64,000 bases of DNA from an uncultured Christensenellaceae bacterium (GTDB taxonomy: Bacteria > Bacillota > Clostridia > Christensenellales > Pumilibacteraceae). The DNA lies in the NCBI GenBank assembly GCA_910587595.1, contig CAJULQ010000001.1, positions 558,001 to 622,000 on the forward strand, given 5' to 3'. The position numbers and the translations under genes were made by a program. Positions 32,301-40,359 of this stretch are shown in pieces; the first letter of the stretch is position 1, and every line of letters begins with the position of its first letter. The notes beneath the pieces were generated by a model that searched no databases, was not told the DNA's origin, and saw only the letters and a list, made by a program, of their open reading frames with translations.

Positions 32301-32339
32301 GCTTATGATCACAATGTCTTTCCATCTTCGCTTGAGCAT
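29316..32339 (-). CDS. Hybrid sensor histidine kinase (dCache-PAS-HisKA-HATPase-REC-REC)
   Basis: This protein of about 1007 aa starts at the ATG at 32337-32339, which has AAAGG seven bases upstream; GTG at 32357 is an alternative. TM1 (about 8-28) and TM2 (about 318-340) enclose an extracellular dCache-like sensor. A PAS domain follows, then the phosphorylated histidine in NFLANMSHDIRTPMNAII (near 502). HATPase shows NAVKYTPEGGKI and GTGLGMAIS. REC1 carries LLDWKMPEMDG and REC2 IFMDVQMPVMNG. It feeds the HPt and the HD-GYP/GGDEF regulator of the same operon. The signal is unknown. Confidence 0.9.
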   Translation of the reverse strand: MLKRRWKDIVIISVCFVAVAVTAVLYSLFADRHVFKESKEHLGEIYSQVNAVFSQQVQNNRDLLTSWDQYLKNSVDVINGGGAEGEDRRDELSEFMAAQKQNWLFDEFYFIDANEPQDGASAADTQTYKHAVRCKPVNGQVVTMKTRRSMAGLLAQKKGGVACRDENGDAFMMFAVEVSESKTFDGFAYSAIGITYKEEKMRAALSIQTFGEDGEWYIALPDGEILLGESNYSGGVTNYLSYLQGGKVVRGKSIAEIANDWQADRQDGSQGADTVLFKRDGAEYYLTYTPIGFGDWMLLGVVRSNVVNRSMNRFRNVTIAVMALIFFTVAVTITWVLVMINRRRMKEKELEVKSRENLFDLLTRNSRDIFVLFSPDTFAAEYVSANVVEVLGLDIETVKADARRLLDAAVGSYKAFTTDGLKELPLGKTWETDLPMKHMTEDKTYWFHMTLYHSAYQGKDSCILMFSDRTKDRKMSNDLAQALDIAKSANAAKSNFLANMSHDIRTPMNAIIGYSTLLAKDADKPDKVRAYIRKIAFSGQHLLSLINDILDMSKIESGKTSLHIEEFDLPEFLEEIYAMVAAQAKAKRHAFDVHTRGKMPEVVCGDRLRLNQVLLNLLSNAVKYTPEGGKIDLTVESMQTKVHNHAHLRFEVKDNGLGMSESFLQTVFEPFAREVTSQTKEIQGTGLGMAISKNIVDLMGGTLSVESELGKGSTFTVELELAVADKLQPDGDFWKHNNVTNVLVVDDEEDVCLDIRELMRDTGVQISYALNGKTAVSMVSKAVKANKDYHMVLLDWKMPEMDGVETAKRIREKVGRDVPIMVLTSYSFDEIEEEAKAAGIDYFLPKPFFVSNFRNAIVQIRDTGAKQEKPAKIEEYSLRGLKVLAAEDNEINAEILLELMDIEGVQCDVAADGKEALEKFEQSAEGQYDVIFMDVQMPVMNGYEATRAIRAGKHSQAKTIPIIAMTANAFDDDVKSALASGMNAHLAKPIDMPALKACLADILGERK

Positions 32340-32383
32340 TCGTATACCTTTATTCACCCTTAAAAATGCCGATACTTTTTGTC

Positions 32384-32412
32384 AGTATACCACACATTCG
32401 ATTTTTTGGCAA
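32384..32412 (-). promoter_or_regulatory. Promoter of the phosphorelay operon
   Basis: Minus strand TTGCCA (32407-32412), 17 bases, TATACT (32384-32389). The leader to the kinase ATG is about 40 bases. Confidence 0.65.
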
Positions 32413-32481
32413 GCACTTGCAACATATAGAAAACGTTAGAAAAATAAAATAAACCAATGTGTATTTTATACCCTTTTCGAC

Positions 32482-32510
32482 TTGACGAACGGCGCTACTT
32501 ACCGTATAAT
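32482..32510 (+). promoter_or_regulatory. DnaJ-Sel1 promoter P1
   Basis: TTGACG (32482-32487), 17 bases, TATAAT (32505-32510). It lies upstream of P2. Confidence 0.65.
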
Positions 32511-32527
32511 TTACAGTATCGCAATGC

Positions 32528-32555
32528 TTGACAAGTCCCCCCCCCGTGCTATAAT
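32528..32555 (+). promoter_or_regulatory. DnaJ-Sel1 promoter P2 with a C9 tract in the spacer
   Basis: TTGACA (32528-32533), 16 bases, TATAAT (32550-32555). The spacer contains nine consecutive Cs (32537-32545). Gain of one C would give the optimal 17-base spacing; a loss would weaken the promoter. Such tracts are known switches in other bacteria. Confidence 0.6.
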
Positions 32556-32660
32556 AGACGCAAACGCTTTCTATCGATATTGCGATCCGTGCCGCTTGTT
32601 ATATTTTTGCGCAGACAGCACGCGCCTCTCCCGCTTGCCGCCTTTGGGCCGGAGGTTTTC

Positions 32661-33851
32661 ATGAAAAATTACTACCGCATTTTGAATATCCGCTCAAACG
32701 CCGCAAGCGAGGAGATCAAGGCAAGCTACCGCAAGTTGGCCAAACGCTACCACCCCGACGCAAACCCCGACAACGCCGCGGCGGCCGAAACGTTTGCCGA
32801 CATCAACGAGGCCTACCGCATTTTATCCGATCAAACGGCGCGCGCCCGTTACGACGCGCAACTGCAACAAGAGAACGCGCCGCGGCGGAGCGCCGCGCCG
32901 AACGTGAACGTACATACCGCCGTGCGCCCCGTAAAACCCCAACGAATGACGTTGCAAGACTTGGAGGCGCAAGCGCAACTGGAAATACAAAAAGCCGTGC
33001 AAGCGGGCGTACAGGCCCAATTGGCGGCCGTACACGAACGCGCCTATAAGGAAGGCTACACGCGCGGCAGTAAAGACGGACAAGCCTTTGCCGCCAAACG
33101 GTTGGCCGACGAGAGCAAAAAATACAAGCAACAGTTGGCCAAAAGCGCGCGCAACCAAAGCGAACTCGAAGAAGAACTGTTTGCCCGCGACCGCGAACTT
33201 GCCAAAGCCAACGACTTGGTGCGCGACTTGCGCGCCCGCTTGCAACGGTTGCAAAAAGCCCTACCGCTCGACCGCAACGACCCCGTGGCCGCCACGATCG
33301 ACGAAACCAAATTTCGCACCAAAGAATTGGAAAACGCCATCGCCGATATCCACATTTCCGCCGACCGTTTGCAAACGTCTGCCACGGCGCAACTCAACGA
33401 TCGCTACACGCAATTAAAGCGCCGCTTGGCGGCCATCAACGGCACGCTGGGCGAATTGGACGAAGAAGCCGACAATCTTCGGGCGCAACACGATCTGCAA
33501 AAGCATTTGTATCAAGCGCAATCGGACGATGCAACGCCCGAAGAACAAACGGCGCAAATGCTGTGGAAACATTTCGGCGAACTGCTTTCTTTGGCCTTGG
33601 CGGGCGACGCCGACGCGCAAAACGCATTGGGCGAACTGTACTATAAAGGCGACAAGATCGCGCGCGACCTCTCGCAAGCGGTGTATTGGTTCCGCGAGGC
33701 CGTGGCGCAACACCACCCTGCCGCCATCGGCAATTTGGGCAAATGTTACCTAAACGGCGAAGGCGTGCGGCGCAACAAAAGCATCGGGCTTGCCTACTTG
33801 CGGCAAGCCGAAAACTTGGGCGCAACTACCGAACCGCCCCGCAAACCGTAA
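32661..33851 (+). CDS. DnaJ-domain protein with coiled coil and Sel1 repeats
   Basis: This 396-aa protein starts at the ATG at 32661 after GGAGG. Residues 1-70 form a J domain: YYRILNIRSNAASEEIKASY and the HPD motif in RYHPDANPD. Residues about 95-310 are charged, mostly coiled coil. The last 85 hold Sel1-like repeats: GDADAQNALGELYYKGDKI and HHPAAIGNLGKCYLNGEGV. It lacks the Gly/Phe and zinc-finger parts of a true DnaJ, so it is a specialised DnaK co-chaperone or scaffold. There is no signal peptide. It stands alone between divergent promoters and a strong terminator. Confidence 0.85.
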   Translation: MKNYYRILNIRSNAASEEIKASYRKLAKRYHPDANPDNAAAAETFADINEAYRILSDQTARARYDAQLQQENAPRRSAAPNVNVHTAVRPVKPQRMTLQDLEAQAQLEIQKAVQAGVQAQLAAVHERAYKEGYTRGSKDGQAFAAKRLADESKKYKQQLAKSARNQSELEEELFARDRELAKANDLVRDLRARLQRLQKALPLDRNDPVAATIDETKFRTKELENAIADIHISADRLQTSATAQLNDRYTQLKRRLAAINGTLGELDEEADNLRAQHDLQKHLYQAQSDDATPEEQTAQMLWKHFGELLSLALAGDADAQNALGELYYKGDKIARDLSQAVYWFREAVAQHHPAAIGNLGKCYLNGEGVRRNKSIGLAYLRQAENLGATTEPPRKP

Positions 33852-33852
33852 A

Positions 33853-33886
33853 CAAAAAACAGACGGCCGACACCGTCTGTTTTTTT
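33853..33886. terminator. Bidirectional terminator
   Basis: A run of As, arms ACAGACGG and CCGTCTGT with loop CCGACA, then a run of Ts. It serves the DnaJ-Sel1 gene (plus) and the lipoprotein gene that ends at 33900 (minus). Confidence 0.92.
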
Positions 33887-33899
33887 ATGCGGTTTGTTT

Positions 33900-36218
33900 C
33901 TAAGCCTCTACGCGGGTGAGCACATAGCGGTTGCCGCGTGCGTTCACGAGCATAAGCTCGTTGTTTTCGTTCAGTTCGAACATTACCCACAGTTGGTCGT
34001 TTTGCGGGGGCGTTACCTCGATAAGGCCGCCGTTTACCGTAAAGGCAAGCGTTTCGCGCACGGCTTGCTCCTCTATGGGCGTGCCGTTTTCGTGGGTGGG
34101 CGTTTTGGTAACTTGCACCGATCCCTCGCCTTGCGCGCCGCCCGCAAACGTAAACACAAGATCGTAGATATTGCCCATGCTGTCGGTGGCGGTGTATGCG
34201 CCGTTCAACAGATCGTCGAACACGGGCAAATCGTTTACCGTGAACGTAAACACGCAAGACACGCTATTCGCCGCGTCGGACGTTACCGTAACGGTATACA
34301 CGCCGTTGGCGGTAGCGGAGAACGTAAAGCAACGCACGCCGTCTATCTCCGTTTGTCCGATCATTACCGTTTCGGCGTCGCCGTCGGTATCAGTGAGTTG
34401 CGCCGTTTGCCGCGCGTCCGAAAAATCGTTTACTTTGCCGTAGAAATACACGTTGCCGCCTTTGGCCACCGTTTGCGACGAACTCGCATAGAATAGCTTG
34501 CTTGCGGAGTTATAGATATGTCCCGTCATTTGGGTGGGCGCGTTGCCCGTTACCGATATAGTCAGTTTTCGTTCGGTGTTGCGCGTACGGAACAAAAGCG
34601 TCCAAGTGCCGCCGTGATACACCGTTATACGAATGCTATTCGTTGTATCGTCGCGATACACGGTAAAATGTTCGTTAGACAAAAGCGTTTCTTTGCGGCC
34701 GCCCAAATAGCTCCCTTCGTAATCAAAATACATTGTGTCTTGCGCAAAACCGGCGGTGGCGGGCTGTATATTGGCGATCTGCACGGCGTATTGGGGCGTG
34801 GCCACATTGCACTCTATGGTGGCGTTGTCCTCTAACGTTTGGCCGTTAAATACAAGGTCGTACGATTTGATGCGGAACATATCGCGCTCGTACTCGTTTT
34901 CGGCCGTGCGCTCGCCCGCCGTTTGCGTTACCGAAACGATAACGCGTTGCGAAAAACGTTTGCCCGGCGTTGTGATGCCCGTGGCGGGGTCGGTGGTGAA
35001 CATGGGCACCCACCCCTCCATTTGTCCTTCCAACGCATAGTTGTTTTCGTAGTAGGTCTGCGTATATTGTACCGACTCTATATTGTAATCTTCGCCCAAC
35101 GTAAACTTTACTTGGGTTTCGTAATAGTCGCTGTCGCGCGAGCCGAACACCAACCCGCTGAACGCGAACGAATAGGCGCGCGTGCTCTCGTCGGCCGTTT
35201 CTTTAAGATCGTTGTTGCTGCACGCTTTGGCATGGGCGTATAAATTATCGAGCGCGGCCTCGATGCCGTATTCGCTGTCTTTGTAATACCACAAGTGGAA
35301 GGGCACGCCGTTTATCATATCGGGATGGGTCGCGTTGTTTGTTTTTATTACGCCGTTTTCCATATACACGATGAAAACGCCTTCGTCGTCTTTACTGCAA
35401 TGGAAAGTTTTTTGCGGCGATTCGTGCCATTCTTCGAATTTTGTGTAGTTGTTACCGAACATGTACGTGTAGCGGTAGGCTTCATACGGCGTGCCGTCGC
35501 TGATAGCCGGCATGGCGTTTTGCACCTGCGTTTCGCCCGACGCCACCCTATCGCGGTAAAACCCGCCCACGGCGAGCGCACCTTGCACGGTGGAAATATT
35601 GATACCGTCTACCGTAACGGCATAAGAGGCTTTCACGTCGCCTTGCGAAATCGTAACGGTGTATGCGCCCAACGCGGCAAACACCTCGTCGGTAACGGTG
35701 CCGTCGGCGCTCTGTAGTTGCACGCTGAAATTTTTAAGGCTTGTGGACGTAACGGTGAACAACGCATTCTGCGCGTTTTCGTACGTAAGCTTCAGCACCA
35801 AACCGTCGAACGACACGCTATCGCCCAACTGATACGATTTTTTCACGGCGGACGTGTCCAGCTCGATCTTGCGCAACACGTCTTCGGCGTCGTTCACATA
35901 CACCGTGTACACTACCTTTTTGCCGCCGTAGCTTACCGTGATCTGATAATCGCCCGGCACGTTCATGTCCATGCCGCTCTCTTGGCGCACGGCGGCCTCC
36001 GCCGTCACGTTTTTTTCCGTGCCGTCTTTATATTCGGCATACACGGCAAATTCCTCGCCCGTTTCGAACGTGTCGCCCCGCATAAAGCTGATACGCGCGT
36101 TTTCCACGCGCAAACGCAACAAGCCGGTATCGGAATCGCACGCCGCCATTGAAAACGCCGCGCACAGCAAAGCCGCCGCCAACAATATCCCTATACCGAA
36201 CCGCAAAGTTTTTTTCAT
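33900..36218 (-). CDS. Large lipoprotein with Ig-like domains
   Basis: This 772-aa protein has the signal peptide MKKTLRFGIGILLAAALL, ending in the lipobox SMAAC (Cys27). The mature part begins with bacterial Ig-like (Big_3 type) domains: FETGEEFAVYAEYKDG and MNVPGDYQITVSYGGK, then YQLGDSVSFDGLVLKLTY. Later come unassigned beta-rich segments and a final domain ending in NRYVLTRVEA. It is lipid-anchored on the outer face of the membrane. It is the last gene of the MoxR/VWA operon; GAGGTGAGATC precedes the ATG. Probably a surface or cell-wall-linked partner of the VWA proteins, by position. Confidence 0.7.
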   Translation of the reverse strand: MKKTLRFGIGILLAAALLCAAFSMAACDSDTGLLRLRVENARISFMRGDTFETGEEFAVYAEYKDGTEKNVTAEAAVRQESGMDMNVPGDYQITVSYGGKKVVYTVYVNDAEDVLRKIELDTSAVKKSYQLGDSVSFDGLVLKLTYENAQNALFTVTSTSLKNFSVQLQSADGTVTDEVFAALGAYTVTISQGDVKASYAVTVDGINISTVQGALAVGGFYRDRVASGETQVQNAMPAISDGTPYEAYRYTYMFGNNYTKFEEWHESPQKTFHCSKDDEGVFIVYMENGVIKTNNATHPDMINGVPFHLWYYKDSEYGIEAALDNLYAHAKACSNNDLKETADESTRAYSFAFSGLVFGSRDSDYYETQVKFTLGEDYNIESVQYTQTYYENNYALEGQMEGWVPMFTTDPATGITTPGKRFSQRVIVSVTQTAGERTAENEYERDMFRIKSYDLVFNGQTLEDNATIECNVATPQYAVQIANIQPATAGFAQDTMYFDYEGSYLGGRKETLLSNEHFTVYRDDTTNSIRITVYHGGTWTLLFRTRNTERKLTISVTGNAPTQMTGHIYNSASKLFYASSSQTVAKGGNVYFYGKVNDFSDARQTAQLTDTDGDAETVMIGQTEIDGVRCFTFSATANGVYTVTVTSDAANSVSCVFTFTVNDLPVFDDLLNGAYTATDSMGNIYDLVFTFAGGAQGEGSVQVTKTPTHENGTPIEEQAVRETLAFTVNGGLIEVTPPQNDQLWVMFELNENNELMLVNARGNRYVLTRVEA

Positions 36219-36245
36219 GATCTCACCTCGTAATCGCCTTGTTTC

Positions 36246-37673
36246 TTATTCGAAAAATCCGCACGCAAACAGCCATAACGCGTCTTGGTTGGCCGTGTAT
36301 CCATTGCCTTCGGGCGTGTTTTCGCCCGCCCCCACGCCGTCCGTATACAGCGAATGATTTTCGGCAAACCGCTGTAAAAACGTTTTCAGCTCCTCGGTCA
36401 CGTAGCAATAGCCTTTGCTGTTGCATATCCCGTAGTAATCGATGCGGATAAAGTTGGTGTAGTCGAACACGGCAAACTTGCCCTCTTCTTCGATCCACAC
36501 ATTGAATATACGCAAATAGTTGCTACTATTGGGCCCCACCGCATTGGCTTTATAGAGCGACTCCACAACGCCGTAGCACGGTATGGATTTTGTGATCGCG
36601 CATAACAACACGGGGCCGTAGCCCACGCCGTAGCCGAGCGGATTGTCCGCATACTTTTCCGCGTCGTAACGGTGATACCACCCCGTGTTGCGGTTATAGC
36701 GGAAATTGCGTGCGTCAAACAGTTTGGTGCCCATGTCGGCCGCCGTAAACGTTTCGCCCGCATTGGGTTCGGGCGTTTTGCCGGCGATCTCTTTGGCCGA
36801 CTGCGGCCGAATGTCGGCATAGTCGCTCGAGTACTCGCCGATATACTTGATGCAAAAATCCACGTACACGGGGTATTCTTGCGACTTGCTCGTAGCGCCC
36901 ACCGCAAACGTGCACGCGTTGCCCACCTCGGAGGCGTCTACCGCGTATTCGTAGCGGAAATTTTTGGTATAGCCGCCGTCGAGCGCCGCGCCGCCGCCGT
37001 CTAAAGAGTTTGCATACCACTTCATGGCCGTGCTGCCGTAATACAAGTGAAACACGGGGTTTATCTCGTCGTCGTACACGTTCACCCAAGATTCGATGGC
37101 GTACACGCCCGCCGAAAGCGGCTTGTATTCGTAAAACAGCGTGCTTCCGCGCGAAAGTTTGGCGCGATACGTTCCCTCGTAGCGCACGGAATAGCAACCC
37201 GTGTTCACGTACATGGAACTGCCGTCGCCGCGATCGGGTTGGCGAATAGCGGTGAGCAGAATAGACACTTTCTTTTGCTCGGCGGTGGCCGTGTAGCCGT
37301 TGGGATCGTAAGAATACTCGCTCGGCAAGCCCGTGAGATACACGGTGTAAGTGCCGTCCAATTCGCCCGCGTCCGCCGTGCCGTCGGCGCCGAGCGCCAC
37401 TCTTTTCACGTCGTTTTTGTTGCGCCACACCACCGTTATATCCAAATCGCCCGGCAAAAACCGCTCGTTGTTGAGATACACGTCGGCCGTGTAGTTATCG
37501 GACGAGGGCGGGGTCGGATTGTCGGGATCGCCCGTAGAACCGCCGCCCGAACCGTCGGGCGCGGAGGGCGCGTTGTTTTTGCCGCTGTCGATATACGACC
37601 CCATGCCGCAACCCGACAGTGCGAATATAAGGCAAACCACAAGCAATATTACCGCTATCCATTTATTTTTCAT
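36246..37673 (-). CDS. Lipoprotein, unknown
   Basis: This 475-aa protein has a signal peptide and lipobox LSGCG (Cys22), then a Ser/Gly/Pro-rich linker of about 40 residues. The rest is beta-rich, with no clear family; the C-terminal 150 residues carry many Tyr and Asn and end NQDALWLFACGFFE. AAGGAGG seven bases before the ATG. It starts inside the end of the VWA gene (11-base overlap), so it is translated as part of the envelope operon. Confidence 0.65.
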   Translation of the reverse strand: MKNKWIAVILLVVCLIFALSGCGMGSYIDSGKNNAPSAPDGSGGGSTGDPDNPTPPSSDNYTADVYLNNERFLPGDLDITVVWRNKNDVKRVALGADGTADAGELDGTYTVYLTGLPSEYSYDPNGYTATAEQKKVSILLTAIRQPDRGDGSSMYVNTGCYSVRYEGTYRAKLSRGSTLFYEYKPLSAGVYAIESWVNVYDDEINPVFHLYYGSTAMKWYANSLDGGGAALDGGYTKNFRYEYAVDASEVGNACTFAVGATSKSQEYPVYVDFCIKYIGEYSSDYADIRPQSAKEIAGKTPEPNAGETFTAADMGTKLFDARNFRYNRNTGWYHRYDAEKYADNPLGYGVGYGPVLLCAITKSIPCYGVVESLYKANAVGPNSSNYLRIFNVWIEEEGKFAVFDYTNFIRIDYYGICNSKGYCYVTEELKTFLQRFAENHSLYTDGVGAGENTPEGNGYTANQDALWLFACGFFE

Positions 37674-40359
37674 GCTTGCGCCTCCTTAGCGATTTGAAGA
37701 ACGAAACAACGTCTTTCCACTTCAACTGCCGAATGATAACGTCTGTTACGAACAGCGCCACGCAAACGGCCATAAGAATGAGCGTGAACTTAAACACATA
37801 CGACGTGTATTCCGAATGGGTGTTTTTCAGCGTTTTGATCTCGTCGAGATCCAATATCTGTCCGTTGTCGGTCAGCAGTCTGTACAGATACGCCTTGTTG
37901 TAGCTTGTAAAGCTGTCGTACTCGGCATAGTACGACACCGAAAACTCCGTTTGGGTTTCGTACTTTCTGTCGCCGAACGCATAACGCACGGCCACCGAAT
38001 AGGTGCCGGGGGCGTCGGTGGAAAACACGGCAAAGTACACGCCCGAACGAAGCGCCAACGTTTTGGAACTGACCAACCCGTCGGGATCGGTGAGCGTTAC
38101 CGTAAAGTCGGTGCTGTCGGGCAACGTTTCGGACGCCGTCACGTTGATCGTGGTGGAACTGCCCGCGCCCTCCACGCTCACGATAAAGGGCACGTCTATG
38201 CGCTCGTCGGGCAACGTAACTTCGGGTATGGCCGACAAAAAGGCCGCGCCGCCGCTGCCGCTCGTCCACCCCTCCGTCCACGCCGACGAAAGGTCGGACA
38301 TAAACGACGCCACTTTGCCTTTGCCCAACGAACAATAGGCGTATATGGGCACGTCGAACGACGTGACGCGGTCGCGGAAATATTCGGCCGTGAGCACCGT
38401 TGTGGTCTTGCTTTTGGCGGAATTATACCAAAAGCCGCGCACGGGCGCCATATTTTCGCCGCTTGCGGGGAAATCGTGCGAGCGCAACGTCACGTTGTAG
38501 GCGTCGCCTTCTATCATGATCTCTTGCATATCCTCGCGCAACTCGCCCAGCGTTACGTCCACTTCGCTCTCGTGCTTGATGTCTTTGTAGAAGATATTGC
38601 CCGAAACGTTGGGGTTATTCATGGCGCTTTGGTTTTTCACCAACCGTTCGAACAACGCGCGCCCGTTCTCTTTGGCAAACACGCTGATGACCGACACGGC
38701 AATGTCTTCTTTGGCCATGTTCTCCGCCGCCGACACGGCCGCGTCGTTGTCCCCCGCGGGGTTTAGCCCGTCGGAAATCACGATCACCCGTTTGTCGTAA
38801 AAGCGCTTGGGCAGCGCGTTGTGCGTGTGGCGTAACGCGGCGCTTAAGTTGGTTTCGTTTTCCACCTTGCACTCGTCTATGGCCGTTAAAATGGTTTGCA
38901 CCGACGTAAGATAGGTGGGATCGAGCATAACGCGCACGCCGCCCGCAAATCCCACCACCATGACCATGTCGGTGGGATTGAGTACTTCGAGCAGTTGTTT
39001 GGCCGCCCCCTTGGCAATGCCCAAGCGGCTTTCGAAGTTCATGCTCAACGACACGTCCAGCACGATGGCGAACACGCGGGTGTCTTGGTCGGGATTGCCC
39101 ACCGTGACGGGCAACATTTTGGATAGCTTTGCCAACGCGCCCTTGTCGGCGTCCTCTTCTTGCAAATAGGTGTTGCCGTAGGTGGAAAACGTTTTGCCGT
39201 AGTCGTTGACCAACGTGTCTATGCCGGACAAAAACATTTCCCACGAGGGCACGGTGCGCACGTCGAAATTGGAAAATGCGATCTCGTCGTACATGCACAT
39301 CTCTTCCACGCTGAGCGGCAACTTAGCCACGTCGGTTATATACGTTGTGTCTACGTCGCCGTATACCCGCCGCCCCGCCGTCACGTCCTCTTCCGTACCG
39401 CCCACAAACAGCACTTTGCGTTGGTCGGTGATACGTTGGGTAAATAAACAGCGGTTGTTGTGCGGCGAACCGTCGGCCGCCGCGTCCGCCGTTTGCACGC
39501 GCACTTCGTAACGGAACGTGCCCACTTTATTTGTGGGCAATGCAAACGTTACCACGTTAAGACCGTTGTAAAAACTGGCCGTTTTGCGCTCCAACAGCTC
39601 GTCGTTGCGATACAGCCCCACATACCCGTCGGTGCGCGCCGCCGCTTGCCCGCTTTGGTCTGCGCCCGCATTGGCGCGAATGAGCACGCGTACCTCTTCT
39701 TGCTTGTCGATATAGGTATACGGCGTTGCGTCCGCGCCGTCTATCTGCACTTCGCGCGCATCTTGCGTAATGTTGTCGTCGAGATACACCGCGTCTACAT
39801 ACACGCCGTCGTTTTGCAACGAACCGACGATCTTTATGATATTGTTGGTGGCCACCGTTTCCACGCCGTCGGTGATTACCACAATGCGCTTTATCACGTC
39901 GTCGTCAAACAAATTGCCCGCATAGCGAATGGCCGCGCCGATGTCGGTGGCGCTTCTGTCCACGCCCGTCACGGTGCGCACGTCGGGCACTTTATCGCCC
40001 ATGTCGGACACCGTTTTGTAATCGCGCCCGAAACAGATAACGCCCATTTTGGCGTTTTTGGGCAGTTTATCCGACACTTGCTCTATCTTTTTTTGCACGT
40101 CGTCGAGGTTGTGTTCGGCCGAATAGGAAATGTCCGCCACCACGTACACTTGGGTTTCGGTGACCACTTTTTCATACGACATGCCGCTCACGGCCAAAGT
40201 AAAGCACACAACGATCAACAGATGGATAACGAGCGACGCTACGTTGTGCCCGTTGCGGTTGTCTTTTCGCACCGTGATAAAATAAGGCACGAGCACGGCC
40301 GCAAAGAGCGGCACCGCCAACAAAAGCAACCAAGGGTTATCGAAGTTGATATTGCTCAT
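37663..40359 (-). CDS. Membrane-anchored protein with two VWA domains
   Basis: This 898-aa protein has two N-terminal membrane helices, then a first VWA-like domain with the variant site VVADISYSAEHN, then a second with an intact MIDAS, FAIVLDVSLSMN, and metal-binding Thr/Asp later in ISDGLNPAGDND. A long beta-rich part of VWA-linked proteins follows, and a last helix near the C-terminus (LILMAVCVALFV) ends in a basic tail. The start at 40359 overlaps the previous VWA gene by 23 bases. It resembles BatA/BatB-type and glutamine-amidotransferase-like VWA proteins. Works with MoxR, by family. Confidence 0.82.
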   Translation of the reverse strand: MSNINFDNPWLLLLAVPLFAAVLVPYFITVRKDNRNGHNVASLVIHLLIVVCFTLAVSGMSYEKVVTETQVYVVADISYSAEHNLDDVQKKIEQVSDKLPKNAKMGVICFGRDYKTVSDMGDKVPDVRTVTGVDRSATDIGAAIRYAGNLFDDDVIKRIVVITDGVETVATNNIIKIVGSLQNDGVYVDAVYLDDNITQDAREVQIDGADATPYTYIDKQEEVRVLIRANAGADQSGQAAARTDGYVGLYRNDELLERKTASFYNGLNVVTFALPTNKVGTFRYEVRVQTADAAADGSPHNNRCLFTQRITDQRKVLFVGGTEEDVTAGRRVYGDVDTTYITDVAKLPLSVEEMCMYDEIAFSNFDVRTVPSWEMFLSGIDTLVNDYGKTFSTYGNTYLQEEDADKGALAKLSKMLPVTVGNPDQDTRVFAIVLDVSLSMNFESRLGIAKGAAKQLLEVLNPTDMVMVVGFAGGVRVMLDPTYLTSVQTILTAIDECKVENETNLSAALRHTHNALPKRFYDKRVIVISDGLNPAGDNDAAVSAAENMAKEDIAVSVISVFAKENGRALFERLVKNQSAMNNPNVSGNIFYKDIKHESEVDVTLGELREDMQEIMIEGDAYNVTLRSHDFPASGENMAPVRGFWYNSAKSKTTTVLTAEYFRDRVTSFDVPIYAYCSLGKGKVASFMSDLSSAWTEGWTSGSGGAAFLSAIPEVTLPDERIDVPFIVSVEGAGSSTTINVTASETLPDSTDFTVTLTDPDGLVSSKTLALRSGVYFAVFSTDAPGTYSVAVRYAFGDRKYETQTEFSVSYYAEYDSFTSYNKAYLYRLLTDNGQILDLDEIKTLKNTHSEYTSYVFKFTLILMAVCVALFVTDVIIRQLKWKDVVSFFKSLRRRKHEK

